Shown here: positions 1-11,987 of the stretch, piece by piece
Numbering within the stretch: position 1 is the first letter of the stretch
Layout: every line of letters begins with the position of its first letter
DNA from: Ipomoea triloba
Lineage: Eukaryota; Streptophyta; Magnoliopsida; Solanales; Convolvulaceae
Assembly (NCBI RefSeq): GCF_003576645.1
Contig: NC_044930.1
Span: 875,004-939,003, forward strand
Direction: 5' to 3'
DNA length: 64,000 nt
Made by a program: the position numbers and the translations under genes
Notes under the pieces: generated by a model
Told to the model about the DNA's origin: nothing
What the model saw: only the letters and a program-made list of their open reading frames with translations
Database searches by the model: none

Positions 1-52
1 TTTTTTTTTTTTTTTTTTTTTTGAAAACCAAATTCTTTATTGCCGAAAGACT
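1..52 (-). other. Poly(A)-tail-like end at the window edge
   Basis: The window opens with 22 consecutive T. About 15 bases further in, the minus strand reads AATAAAG. Read on the minus strand this is a canonical polyadenylation signal followed at normal distance by a long A run. It resembles the 3' end of a retroposed transcript (LINE, SINE or retrogene tail). The window cuts it off, so the A run could also be a simple homopolymer. Confidence 0.35.
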
Positions 53-1745
53 CATGGTATGCAACAATGTTTTTGAGAGAGTCACCACTTGAATAAAATA
101 TGATCAAATGAGTTTCGTGGATACAAATATCAGTACAATATAAAAATAAAAATAATAATAATAAAAGAACCGTGACAATAATGTTACATGTTTAACTCTC
201 AGCAAAAGCGAACTATTGATATTCTTGATTAGCTATAAACTTTTTTTTAGCTTAAGTTAGTCAACTATGAGCAATTTAGACTTAGTTAATTTTTGCGACT
301 ATTTATCGGGATTTATGATGCACACTCATAGTTAATGACTGTGGGGACGCATTATTGAATTTGATTCGCAAAATGTTTTTCTGAATCGAAAAGTCTAGAA
401 TACCCTTGATGAATCAAATCATTTGCTCCCATTGGCTAGAGCCAAATTCAAATCACACAACTTCTTCAAATCAACATCTACCTCACAATCTTCCAAAAAT
501 CCTTGACACCCCCCACCCCACCTTCCACGGTCTTGTTTGGCTGGAGAGACAAGGAAGTTCTGCAGCCGACCTTCCAAGTCATTTCTACCAGCAATCTTCG
601 GATTGTAAGTCTAATCTTGTTTGTTCTTACAACCACTTAATAGTTTTGAAACAAACAATCCCTTAGGGCTTGTTTGGTTAAATCCCCCTACTGCGTAATA
701 CAATGTAACATTAATAACCATTTGTTATTGGTACTAAAATCTTTTGTTTTGTTTCTGTTTTTATTACAGTATGTGCAAAAGAAATCAGCTTAACAACGAA
801 AATAAAAAATAATGTAATTATGTCACTCCAATACAATCCGTCATAAAAGATTAGAAGAGGTGATATCATCACATGAATATTAATATAAATAACGAAGACT
901 CATCCAGTTGTAAAGAATATACACGAATAGTCATCTAATCCACACAGTCATTTACTTCTAGATGAATGTGACGACCATACACCCATCATCCCTCTCCAAT
1001 AGCATTCACAACATGCAAAAAGGATCATTATCATTCCCTTGTGCCAGTTTTTCGATTACTCTCCAATCTCCATAACCGTTGGACCAGCCTAGACCAATAT
1101 AAGTCTACAATAAATGACTCAAACTCAAGTTTTTCGATTACTCCCCATAGCTATTGGACTAACCCAGACCAACATAAGTCTATGATAAATGACTCACAAC
1201 TCCAATTTTTCGATTACTCTCTATAGCTATTGGACTAACCCAGACCAACTTAAGTCTATGATAAATGACTCACAGCTCCGCAACCAAATATATTCATGGC
1301 GATATTAAAACCCACAAACCCACTCACCATACCTATCCGACAACACACCCCAATCATATCGCAACTTCTTCTATGTGTCATTTACACTCCCATCCTCGTT
1401 GATTTTAACACACTGTGCAACACATGATGACCAGCTTTGATCGTTGGTTTTGGAAATGGAACAGCCTTAAATTTTCAGACCAACTATCCCACCCAATAGA
1501 GGTGCTTACAGTCAAGATATTAGTCACTGTCCGACTGTGAAAACCCTAGGCTACACCAAAAAAAAAAATAATTAATAAGGGCAATCTAGCTTCTTTTTTT
1601 TTTTTTTTAATTAAATTTTTTTCGTTAGTCCTATACTCCTATTGTGTGGTTGATCAAGGGTGAAGCAAACCACAGAATTGCAAAAAGAAATCTAGAATGA
1701 GAGACACGTACAACTCTCACTAACCATACAAAACACACTTTGTGG
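53..1745. other. Intergenic region, no gene recognised
   Basis: The sequence is AT-rich. An open frame at 406-666 has no recognisable similarity and no coding context. Apart from the three-copy tandem repeat at 1048-1281, nothing is supported here. Confidence 0.5.
1048..1281. repeat. Three-copy tandem repeat, unit 76-82 bp
   Basis: Three consecutive units start at 1048, 1130 and 1206. Each begins TTTTTCGATTACTC and contains a block reading 'attggac..a.cc.agacca' followed by 'taagtct' and 'aaatgactca'. Copies 2 and 3 are much closer to each other than to copy 1, so the array grew by successive duplication. No function is visible. Confidence 0.85.
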
Positions 1746-1804
1746 TGACGTGTCAACCATCACCCCACCCGTTTACTTTTCTTCACTCCCACACAATATA
1801 TAAA
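1746..1804 (+). promoter_or_regulatory. Core promoter of the BIC-like gene: ACGT element and TATA box
   Basis: TATATAAA lies at 1797-1804. About 45 bp upstream is TGACGTGTCA (1746-1755), an ACGT-core site of the kind bound by bZIP factors such as HY5. BIC genes are known to be light-induced through photoreceptor signalling and HY5, so this site is plausible for control. That link is inference. The TATA position predicts a transcript start near 1828-1835. Confidence 0.6.
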
Positions 1805-1914
1805 ACCACTAAACCTTCATGCAATCTTCTACACATACATTAAAATCTTCATTTCTCCCAAAACCAAAACCCAAACCCTCTCTCTCTATACAACACACAT
1901 CTCTCATCTCATCC

Positions 1915-2355
1915 ATGCAGCAAAATCTCACCGCCAACACAACATCCCGGCGCCGGGAATTCAAGAACGCCGGCGAGCCTGAACGGCGGCGGCCGTGTTT
2001 GGGGGATAAAAGCGAAGCCCCAGAGGAGAAGAAACCGCAGAAAAGCTGTTCAGATCGTGAAGAACCCACCGGCGGAGGAGAAACTGGGGTTCAAGGCTGC
2101 AGCGCCGCCGTGCCGGCGGCGCCGGCGGCGGAGGACACGGGGCGGGAGAGGCTAAAGAGGCACAGAGTGGAAGTTGCAGGGCGCGTTTGGATCCCGGATA
2201 TCTGGGGCCAAGAAGATCTCCTCAAAGACTGGACCGATTGTTGCGGGTTCGATGCTTCTTTGATGAACAGCAATATAATGTCAGCTCGTGAAGCTTTAAT
2301 GGCGGAAGGGAGAAGGGCTACTTCGAGTAGATTAAGGATCGAGAACAGTTGCTGA
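1915..2355 (+). CDS. BIC1: BIC1/BIC2-like blue-light inhibitor of cryptochromes
   Basis: Single-exon gene, 146 residues from the ATG at 1915. BIC proteins bind photoexcited cryptochromes in the nucleus and block their dimerisation, which damps blue-light responses. The diagnostic CRY-interacting segment spans about residues 77-120: [20 protein letters not shown], then [14 protein letters not shown] and a Cys/Phe-rich stretch. The N-terminal half (1-75) is basic and low-complexity, as in the family. An in-frame ATG at 1819 would add 32 residues, but it lies only about 15 bp after the TATA box (1797-1804), probably upstream of the transcript start, so 1915 is preferred. The CDS is locally GC-rich with CGG/GCC runs at 2100-2135, unlike its flanks. 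Family assignment is firm; BIC1 versus BIC2 is not resolved. Confidence 0.88.
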   Translation: MQQNLTANTTSRRREFKNAGEPERRRPCLGDKSEAPEEKKPQKSCSDREEPTGGGETGVQGCSAAVPAAPAAEDTGRERLKRHRVEVAGRVWIPDIWGQEDLLKDWTDCCGFDASLMNSNIMSAREALMAEGRRATSSRLRIENSC

Positions 2356-5300
2356 ATGCTCATCCATCCTTTCCTTTAAATTCCTCGGAAAACCTAAGTT
2401 CCCTTAGCTTATCCTCTCCGATCCATCGTTAGTTTCTGGATATTTTTTTCCTCGATTGTTTGATCGCAATAATCTGCTGCAGTGTACTTTCATGTCAGAT
2501 ACTAAGAGATCAAAATACATCTATCTATATATATATTCTGGGAATCACTTTTACATTTTTTTTTAATTACATATTTAAGCAGTTTTACTCGTAGCAAGGG
2601 TTAGCAACTTACAAAATTATGCTCCTGACAAGATCTTTACATTGTGTGATTATAACCCTCCGTCAACGTGTCACCTCGGAGTTCACGAAATAGCATGTGC
2701 AGCTATCGTTAAAAGTACTGACAATCATGTCCACCCAGCCAATAAATAAAATGTAAACCAGACTGTCCTAGTTAATATTCACAAAATTACATGTTTAACT
2801 CTCAGTTATAACATCTTATTAACTTTTTTAGATTAAGTCAATCAGCATTTCAAGTCAAGATTTACATTATAGACTCTCAGATAGTAATTACAAGTATATT
2901 TCGTCACTAAAAAAAAAAAGGTTAAAAAGAAGTAATTTTTGACATGTATGTAAATCACTTCAAAGCTATTCAATCATCATTGGTAATGATTTGCGTCGCC
3001 AACAGGGATTTTATAAGTTACCGATACACCGTGCATGCTGTCTATATTGCTTTGATTTGACACTAACGTCTCAAACGAAGAAATATTTTTCAATTTTTTT
3101 CCCACAGCCCGAGGGGACCAAATTTCATGTTTTCAGTTTGTTTACCAACTGTACCAAATGGTTAAATTTAAAATGACATGTAACGGTTGGCAACTCACCA
3201 TAATTTTTAACTCCTTGGCTTGAGTTTCTGAGAAATTCTCGGATGGCATCTGCTCGTTGATGTTACAAGGGCTGGTTTAAGGTCCATATATAGCTTGTTG
3301 GCTCGTTTTAACTTTATTTCCTTCAATTCCTTGTATACAAAAGATCGAAAGAAAAAAGGGGAACGTGTATATGATTAAGACAAACAAATTGAAGTAAAAG
3401 TTTTGAGAACTAAGTAATACTCTTACATCAAGGTATAGAACAAGATCGGAATGAGAGTTTGTTGTTGTTTGGATAGAGAAGCCATCCAACTCATGAATTA
3501 CTGAGATCGGGTACGTGGAAGATTAATGACCTGCGATTCAAACATAAAACGAGTTTGATTCATTCTAAGTAAAGTTTCGAATTCAAAACATTATAAATAG
3601 AACATTAATGAGAGCATTGGGTGTGCATTTCTGACCCCACAATCTTACTGTAGTGTTCCATCCCACACAATACACATGATCACATCCATTTCATGAGTCT
3701 TTTCCTTCATTCTCCAGAAGCAATTTGTACTCTGGGTCATTGACCTGATTAAGACATGAAGAAACTAACTGTACATTACTTCAAAGAGGCCAAGCAAGCA
3801 AAATTTCATCAGATTAAATGATGCAGAAACTTTAAGTGTGATACACACCATGGGTTCCTGAGTTGAAGAACTAAAGGTTGGATGTGTATGTGCATTGGAT
3901 GAACAGTACAATGATTGTGTTTATAATTGATTGGAATAATTTGCTATCATAATTAGCAATGAATAATTGGCTGCTATTATTAGTGCTAGCTAGCTACTTG
4001 ATTTACCATCTACCATAGAGAGTGAATAATGGAAATCTATGTTTGACAAGTCTATATGTATAATAAGTTTGAACAGGCCGGGCTTTTCACTACTCCTGCC
4101 CTGGAGATTGGGGATAAAGTAAATCGCAAGATGTGTTTCAACTAGCCTACAAGCCTCCAAATGTGGAATGTGTCTCAACTAGCCTACAGGCCCCTAAATG
4201 CATATATGTACACTAGTGCTACAATAAAGCCAAATTCATACCTCCCTTTTTTGGTAATTGGTAGGATTCAAACCTTGCACCATGCAGCTACTAAGCAAAT
4301 CCTCTCAACTTATTTTGGACAAGTCTATATAATAACCTCCCTTGTGGCCTCGTATTGTGTAGATAAGGAAGGAATAAACACATTTATCTCTCCTAGAATA
4401 TTTCTATTCCCTCTTTTGCATAGTATCTTCTTTCTCTCTTTGTCACTTCTTTCCTCTCCCTATTGTCTATTCCTATGCATATGCTTTCGTTGCACTTGTT
4501 ATCCTCCTCCTCATCCTCACACACACACAAAAAGATAAAAATTATGGAATGCATTTTTAATAAAAATTTTGACGATACTTTTATCTCTCATTTGATCCCT
4601 ATTGATCTTGGTACGCTGTGTGGTATCCATAGATGAGTAGATATCTTCGTTGCTAAGGGGCATGCTCAACACTGAAGAATGATGGGCAAGTATATATTCA
4701 AAAGCTTTGGGTGTGGTTTGATTCAATTGTGAACTCAACTAGTGCCAAACAAGCTTTTCACAACAACAAGAAAAACATATATGATGATTGATGAGTGTTA
4801 TCCCAATGAAAAACTGTTAAGGGTTGCCTAGGGAGAATTGTAGAAATAACCAAAATATTGAGAAGGATGTCCAACTACAAGATAACTCGGAGAGTCTCAA
4901 TAAAGTTATTTCACAAGTGAATGGTGGAAATCCAGACTTGGCGAGTCTATATTATAACCTCTCTTTTATTCTGTAGCTAAGCAAGAAATAAAAACATATA
5001 TATCTCACCCAAGAAAATTCTCTTCCCTCTTTTTCATCAATATCTTCTTTCTCTCCTCTACGTCACTTCTCCTTCCCTCTCCCTTTCGTCTATTCCTAGA
5101 GTCAGCTCTCACACAAAGTAGAGCCTATTTTGATACAAAGTTGTATCAAACTGTTACTTAGCTTCAAAGAGATCAACCCAGTAAAATCTCTGATTAAACA
5201 ATGCAGAAACCAATTCTTACTTCAAAGATGTCAATCGAGTAAAATTTATAGACTTCTGTACTACACTGCTACAGTACTCAAACTCACTAGATTATATCTT

Positions 5301-6380
5301 AAGCTCATTTAACATAAGCACCCATCTTTCAATGTTTAGCCGAGGTTAGTAAGGTTCTGAGAAGAAATGATACTCTACATCATAATTTTTAACTTATTCA
5401 TGTTTTAATTTGGAACAGGAGGGTGAACTTATTAGCTAGCTATAAAACATTTGACAAAGGCTAAATAGTTATAAAAGAGTGGGTGTATTAGCCAATGAGC
5501 AAAAAATCATGGATGGCACCAAAGGGGGAAAGGGGTTTGTTGTACGTAACTACAACATCATCTTCATTTATTTATTGCATATAACATCCAATATCTCTAT
5601 CATTGTGAGACTAATCCAAATTCAACCCAAGTCGGGTCGGTTTGACTCTTACTTGGGGGAAGGCTTAACCTAGAATTCTTTAACATGATATCATCTTCTA
5701 ATGTATGGCATCATCAGCTGCTCCACTAGCAAATATCCCTTCCCAAAACATATTCCATAGGTAAATAATGAGTGACACCAACCTAAAGATCCACATATAA
5801 TTATGGATTAGGACATAAAAGGAAACTTGCCACCTTGAGCCTTTGATCATTAAACCCAAATTAAAGAGAGTGCAAATATGTTTCCTTGAAGAATTAAAAC
5901 AAAACCGCTCGGAAATGTGAAAAACAAATAGAATAAGCAGAATATTGGGATGTTAGGCTATTTGTACGGTGAATTGAACCACAAATGTGCTTATGCGTGC
6001 ACTCTAGCTCTTAAGTGATCAATGTAAAATCTGATCTTATTCACTTGTATGTCAAATCCTGGATCTGGAGTACTACAATTAATGATTAGCCTAATTAATT
6101 GCAATATACTGATCAATCATAAACAATCAGCACCAGAATATCTTATTATATATCCAGAAAAGTCCAGACACACATGTTCTTAACTTTGATATTCAAGTTG
6201 TATTAACTACGGGCCAAAAGCTTATCAATGAAATTAAGTTATGAGAATCAAACACATATATTAGGATTGCGCATTTATAGAATACAAAATAAACACAAAA
6301 AACTAACGGTTAGAGTTTTATCTGAACTTCAACAGATATTCTAGTGTCAAAATCAAGAAAGTTATAAAAGATTTGCATAC
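2356..6380. other. Long intergenic region
   Basis: No gene is supported across about 4 kb. Short open frames here lack codon bias, splice context or recognisable similarity. The only structure seen is a pair of divergent direct repeats (4311-4480 and 4912-5101) and a local duplication around 4135-4195 ('caactagcctaca' twice). Confidence 0.5.
4311..5101. repeat. Pair of divergent direct repeats, possible TRIM/solo LTR remnants
   Basis: Segments 4311-4480 and 4912-5101 align along most of their length. Both run from a TATA-like 'agtctatat.ataacct' through an 'aataaa' motif to 'atcttctttctctc' and 'gtctattccta'. A TATA box, polyadenylation signal and pyrimidine-rich tail in direct repeat about 600 bp apart resemble LTRs of a small non-autonomous retroelement. 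No primer-binding site or target duplication was recognised, so this is tentative. Confidence 0.35.
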
Positions 6381-7790
6381 CTACAGGTAATCCATCTTGT
6401 CACTGCTGGGGTCAGAAGAGAGATCCCACACTGTCTATGTGTGCCCACTGCAAGAAGTGGAGTCTCCTCATCTTTCACACGTGAATTAAGAATACTTGAA
6501 CTTTTTGACAAACAATAGTTCAATTCAAAACCACATAGTCAAAACAACATATGACTTGATTGAGGCTTACATGAAGCAAGTCTAATCACCATATATACTT
6601 CCTAAACAAATTAAAGGATTGTAGGCAATTTAACAATTATGTGTGTATTCTACAGAGTGGAACAAATTAAAAGCGCAGCATGGTGGGAGCGCGCATGCTC
6701 AGAACTTACCAGTCAATTTGTCTAGGTTAGAGCACAACGTCAATTATCACAATAACTATCCTATACCCAGACCTAAAGTTTTGCACATCAAGCACAATAT
6801 TTGGTAACTTGGTAAGGGAGATGGCCAATGACAACAGGTAAGTAGTTATAGGTAATACCATAACGGGATTAGAAAAGCACATTTGAAAGTTTCGTATACC
6901 TTGACAGTATCACCAATAATTCATCACAGCTACATGAAAACAAAATATCCATGAAAGGATGCCATTTCACCATCATAACATCATGGTGTTCTTCAAGCAC
7001 TGAAACACTGCATTTTACCTGGCAAAGCTTCCCATTCCCAAACTGTTAGATCTCGCGCACCCACACATTGCAAGCAGCCAACTAGATGCATTCCAAGCGG
7101 CAATTTTGACTTCATTTTCATGACCCTAATGCAAGCCCAATATCCAATTAGAAATCCAAACTAGAACCTTTAATTTCACAGTAAAGAGGGGAGACAAAGA
7201 ACTGAAAGAAGGATATATAAGTGGGAACACCTTAGACTTTATATATAGTTTCAACTTCTCTCAAATTGTGAACTGTCATTCTTGAGCTAATTTAATCCTC
7301 TCTCTGTATTCTTCAAATTTTCCAATTTTATCAGATTTCACCTTCTTTTAAACTCCAAACATCATCACTGATGCCAATCCAATACCAATTTCAGCACATT
7401 CATTCTCTAAAACCAGCATTTTACCATTACGATATGCATTGCATGTAATTGCTAAACCCTGAGGCAATCACTACCGATCAGCGTCTTGCATGAACAACTC
7501 CACTGAAAATTCAAAGCAAAATCGCAATGATCGCACACTAGTTGTAACCTGCATTGACTCAATTCAATAACCTAAGCTCAATAAATTCAAAATTTACCAA
7601 AAATGTTAAAACCTTGCTCTGGAAACAGCAAGATCGAGGATCGGAGGTGGTCCGTTCCTTCCACGATACGGATTTTCAATTTTTCATCGCCGCTACAGGA
7701 TGCGAATACGATCGGTACGCCACCGTCTCCGGTGGGCGGCCGGATTCCAATCGACGGAGAAGCCTCTGTTTCTTCATTGGAGCTGGAAAG
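6381..7790 (-). pseudogene. CIAO1: Unprocessed pseudogene of CIAO1 (cytosolic Fe-S assembly WD40 protein)
   Basis: CIAO1 is a seven-bladed WD40 protein of the CIA targeting complex, which delivers Fe-S clusters to cytosolic and nuclear apoproteins. Three exon-like blocks on the minus strand carry its signature in broken frames. Block 1 (about 7620-7775) has a WNPAA stretch and VPIVFASCSGDEKLKI. Block 2 (6900-7125) has GHENEV, AWNAS, then after a shift VWEWEALPG, then after another shift VMMVKWHPFMDILFSCSCD. Block 3 (6381-6447) has GHT, a TAG stop, then TVWDLSSDPSSDKM, followed by an extra base. Splice-like AG and GT signals flank blocks 2 and 3, so it is a decayed genomic copy, not a processed one. 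The second-WD-repeat exon and everything after block 3 were not found. Identification rests on remembered family motifs in the right order. Confidence 0.75.
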
Positions 7791-8791
7791 TTTCGGGCTG
7801 CAAAATTAATGGTGAGAAACTCGCTGCTCGGCTTTTTCTTGTTTAACAAAGACGCGGCAAAAACTCGGTCACATACATACTGCCACGCCACTTTTAAACA
7901 CTTCCCCACAAAAATCGTAAAATAAAATCTTTTCATGCAAGTATGCAAATAACAATTGAATAGTACATAACTGATTGATTTAGTTGATAATTAATAGTGG
8001 GTTGTATCAATTGATTTGATCAATTAATAGTGTTAGTTGATTATAATAATGCATTTGATACTCTTAATTGATATATAATGATATATAAGGCATAATTAAT
8101 TGAGTCTTAAAATAGTTTTATAATTTATTATTATCCTTGTATAATTATTAATTATTTTTTATGGCATATAAGGCATAAGGCATATTATTATTGGCTAAAG
8201 AATTTTGTTCCACCACCTAGATGTCTCATGCTTTCATGGATGGTCCATTGTATTCTTCTAGTTAACATTTTTTGAAGAAAAAAAATAATGAGATTGAAAT
8301 GATTATTTAAATGAGAGGTAGTATGGACGTAAATAGGGCTAATCATTGGGGACGTAAATATACACCACACAGTGTTAGAAAATGCACCATTAGAGGTAGA
8401 GGAGTTATAGTGCGTTATTTTAGTGTGTTGTGTATTTTTTTTTTTTTGATATTTTTGTGTATTTTTATTATGGTACATTTTCTAACATTGAGTGGTGTAT
8501 ATTTATATAAATAGTTGTGTATTCCGCACAGACTGCACGGGAAGGATCGACTACATTAGAATTGAAATATATATATATATATATATATATATTTTATTCG
8601 TGCATCACACGAGTAATTTACTAGTAAGTATATATACCATATGTGTATTTTATTATTTTATGTTTTACCAATGATTTTAGGATGTTTCTTTCCATATAGA
8701 AAATATTTTAAGATACTATTAAATATTTTACAAAGTCAAATCCTTTATATTATATTAAACAAATCTCGTATGTTTGCTAATAATGTAGATA

Positions 8792-8796
<5 letters not shown>

Positions 8797-8842
<46 letters not shown>
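8797..8842. repeat. (TA)23 microsatellite
   Basis: Uninterrupted TA dinucleotides run for about 46 bp. A shorter AT tract is at 8567-8592. Such tracts are commonly length-polymorphic. Confidence 0.95.
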
Positions 8843-8845
<3 letters not shown>

Positions 8846-9194
8846 CTGAATAATAAAAATAGGAACCAAAAAATAGTTCTCACAAGTTATTGAAAAATAA
8901 CTTTTAACCCATAAAATAGTTATCAGGAGTAAACTCTCAAATATTATAATTATTTATAGCCTCATCTTTAATTTTATTATTTAAATATATAATATAAAAA
9001 ATAAATATGTGCATAGGTACTAGTATTAAATTACAAATAAAGTATCACCTTTATTACATAAAGATCTCAAAAGAATAGGTGCTATTATTGCTAGCTTGTA
9101 AGATATATATGTATGTCAAATATAGCCTATTGGGTCATAATTAGTTTGATAATTGTGAGAATATATATAATATGTCGTATTAAAAGAAAACATG

Positions 9195-9362
9195 TAAGAT
9201 TAAACTACTTTCTCAACTTACTCGAACCTGCCTCTCTAACATGGGGTGCAATCAGATGCTACTAGACCACAGGTCATTAGCACATTATTACGTAGTTGAT
9301 TGTAAAATAATAAAATAGGTCATTAGCACATTATTACGTAGTTAGATTGTAAAATAATAAAA
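9195..9362 (-). repeat. SINE-like relic next to a 46-bp tandem duplication
   Basis: On the minus strand 9195-9285 has tRNA-type promoter motifs: an A-box-like TGGTCTAGTAGCATCTG (around 9255-9272) and a B-box-like GGTTCGAGTAAG (around 9220-9231). The order and spacing match the SINEs at 44583-44763 and 45784-45944, but the body is diverged. It overlaps the start of a near-perfect tandem duplication with units 9271-9316 and 9317-9363 ('aggtcattagcacattatta' and on), which differ by one inserted base. Confidence 0.45.
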
Positions 9363-9408
9363 TATTGAAGGAAAAAGTTAAGGAAGTCAGGCCCGATTGA
9401 CATTTTAT

Positions 9409-9438
9409 AGCCCAAAACCCTAGCTTTATTAACCCTAG
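9409..9438 (+). promoter_or_regulatory. Site II-like and telo-box elements of the RPL10A promoter
   Basis: AGCCCA (9409-9414, the complement of the TGGGCT site II core) is directly followed by the telo-box AAACCCTA (9415-9422). A second AACCCTAG lies at 9431-9438. Paired site II and telo-boxes are known in promoters of plant ribosomal-protein genes, where they couple expression to cell growth. They lie about 200 bp upstream of the RPL10A start codon. Confidence 0.7.
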
Positions 9439-9636
9439 TTTTATTATCTCAACTCTTCCCCTCCGTCAGTCTCATTCTTTGGTACTTGGCAGCTCAGGTT
9501 AACTCTCTGAATCTCTCAAATTGCGTAATCTCCTTGTTTATGCACACAGATACAAGGTCGTAAGACTTATTTTTTGTTTTTCTTTTAATTAATTGGTGAA
9601 ACAGATAATTGGCAAGGAAGACAGTAATCTTCTGCC

Positions 9637-11400
9637 ATGAGGTAATTTCTGCAAACTATTCTGATTCTATTTTACCGATATATGGATTTCGATTTGCATT
9701 TCTGTTGATTTGCTGAATGGTTTTGGTAGTTTCGAGTAGTCTGTATAAGGTTTCTGGTTAAAGTGCAAGGATTTGCATTCTAATTAACTGAGAGAACAGT
9801 GCTGATTTTAGGTGTTTTGTGCTTGATAAGTTGATATTACCTAAAAGAAAGCTGCTTTCATAATATTTTGTGATTTATTAATACTTCCCAAGCTAAAAGG
9901 ATTGATCGTTGATATTGGTGGCATTGTTTACATTGTGTGCAGTGCACACATTTTTTGCATTAAGAATTTAGATTTTGTAGCTCTCGTGCTTTTTTTGATG
10001 GTGTTGACCTAGTTTTGTTGGAGCAAGACTAATTTAAGTTTTGATCGATGGAAGAATTTAGAGATAAGGGTTCTCTTTGGTCGAGCTGATTCTGATGTTG
10101 TTGGTGGTTTTTATGTCAGTAAGTTACAAAGTGACGCCTTGAGGGAAGCGATCTCCCAAATAAAGGGGGATTCCGCTGAGAAGAATCGCAAATTCACAGA
10201 GACAATTGAGCTCCAAATTGGGTTAAAGAACTATGATCCTCAAAAGGACAAGCGTTTCAGTGGTTCTGTTAAGCTGCCACACATTCCCCGCCCTAAGATG
10301 AAAGTGTGCATGCTTGGTGATGCTCAGCACGTGGAAGAGGTACAAATTCATTCCTTTTAGCCAAAATATATTGGTTTGTATGAATCGGACTAAGTTTAAT
10401 TGGAAAACATTTATAGATGGATTATGATTCAGTGGAGATGATTTATGATTACTGTACTTGTGTATGTAAATTGCATTTTATGTAGAACACAATACATTAA
10501 AAAACAAAATGTAACGTCGACAATTGACTAATTATAAATCATCGGTGCCTTTGGGCAGCCGTACAACCTTTGGTGAATGAAAGATGTTTGGAAAACTGTA
10601 CTCTGTCTTGGTATCACCTTCAATTTCTATACTGCAGGCTGAGAAAATTGGCATGGAATATATGGATGTTGAAGGGTTGAAGAAACTCAACAAAAACAAG
10701 AAACTTGTGAAGAAGCTAGCAAAGAAGTACCATGCCTTCTTAGCTTCTGAAGCTGTTATTAAACAGATCCCTCGTCTTTTGGGTCCCGGTCTTAACAAGG
10801 CAGGCATGTATATCTTTTAATCTCCTATAGGCTATAACATTCCATTACATAGCTTTGGTACAATTAGTCAGATTGAATGTCAATATATTTGTCACGAGTA
10901 GGAATTTTTGGCAGCAAAAAGATAAGTTTTTGGTAATCTAAACTCCATAGTATTTTTGATGTTCTCTTTAGTTGATGGAAACCATGGATTTTTGAATGTT
11001 CAAGGCCGGGCTAACCCTTTTTCCCTATTACCACAGGTAAGTTTCCGACATTGGTTACACATCAGGAGTCCTTGGAGACAAAGGTCAACGAAACAAAAGC
11101 CACAGTAAAATTTCAGCTCAAGAAGGTGCTCTGTATGGGCGTTGCTGTTGGAAACGTCTCCATGGAGGAGAAGCAGATCTTTCAAAACGTCCAAATGAGC
11201 GTCAACTTTCTCGTCTCACTCCTCAAGAAGAACTGGCAAAACGTAAGTTTCACACCCCCCCCCCTCCCCCCAACCACCACACTTGAGTTCTGTTAGCTCC
11301 GTAACACCTTCATTCGTTTCCTCATACTCTGTCCTTGCTCAAACAGGTGAGGTGCTTGTATTTGAAGACAACCATGGGGAAGCCGGTTCGCGTCTTTTAA
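9637..11400 (+). CDS. RPL10A: 60S ribosomal protein L10a (uL1)
   Basis: Five exons: 9637-9641, 10120-10339, 10638-10803, 11037-11242 and 11347-11400. Joined, they give 216 residues, the usual L10a length. The first exon is only ATG AG. uL1 forms the mobile L1 stalk of the large subunit near the E site and helps release deacylated tRNA. Recognisable stretches are [12 protein letters not shown] at the N-terminus, [20 protein letters not shown] in exon 3, [11 protein letters not shown] opening exon 4, and a C-terminus ending KPVRVF. Introns 1, 2 and 4 are GT-AG. Intron 3 (10804-11036) must start with GC, because only CAG|GCATGT joined to CACAG|GTAAG keeps the frame (Ala-Gly-Lys). The promoter has telo-box and site II motifs. 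Confidence 0.96.
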
Positions 11401-11987
11401 GTCCCGGTGTATCTCTCTCTTGTTCTGTAGGGTGGTGATCCAAGAATGGGAGTCTTGCCTTGTTCCAACAGCAATATTTTTGTTTTATCAATATCATGGA
11501 TTTTACTGCTTTGGTTTTTACTGACATTTTACTTGGAGATAAGACATGAATTATATACTGGTTTTTATTGGATGTTACTCTTAAAACTTCTATCCCTATC
11601 AGGATTCTGAAAGTGAAACTATACTATCCCTACTTATAATCAACCATCTTTATCAACAACTGTAACCAAGGATCCGAGTGCTATGAAAATTTTACCATTT
11701 ACATCTTTTAGACACTAGTTTATGAATGTTATATTAAGAAAAGGTGCACTGAATTTGAAACTCAATTTCTGAAAATTATAAACATAAATTCAAACTAGAG
11801 AAAGCCGGAGACATTGATACGAAAGACTTTGTTGGGTCAGTCTCTATTTCCTCATTTGCATTACATTATTGTGTTAACTAGATGGTTTCAACCACTTGCA
11901 ATATGTGAAAAATAAAAACACAAGTTAACCACTTGCAATATGTTAAAAATAAAAAACAAAAATTTGTATGAGAGAGCATCATTATCA

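Larger units (their letters stand above)
7791..9408. other. AT-rich intergenic region with dinucleotide repeats
   Basis: The sequence is strongly AT-rich. It contains (AT)n at 8567-8592 and (TA)n at 8797-8842 plus many short TA tracts. Open frames here are low-complexity, and no gene is supported. Confidence 0.55.

Noticed and set aside
4235..4320. tRNA-gene-like motifs (GGTTTGAATCC and GCTTAGTAGCTGC on the minus strand)
   Set aside because: The A-like and B-like motifs are only about 15 bp apart and no cloverleaf can be drawn.
7554..7925. 123-codon plus-strand frame opposite the CIAO1 pseudogene
   Set aside because: The minus strand carries recognisable CIAO1 motifs; the plus frame has no similarity and starts without context.
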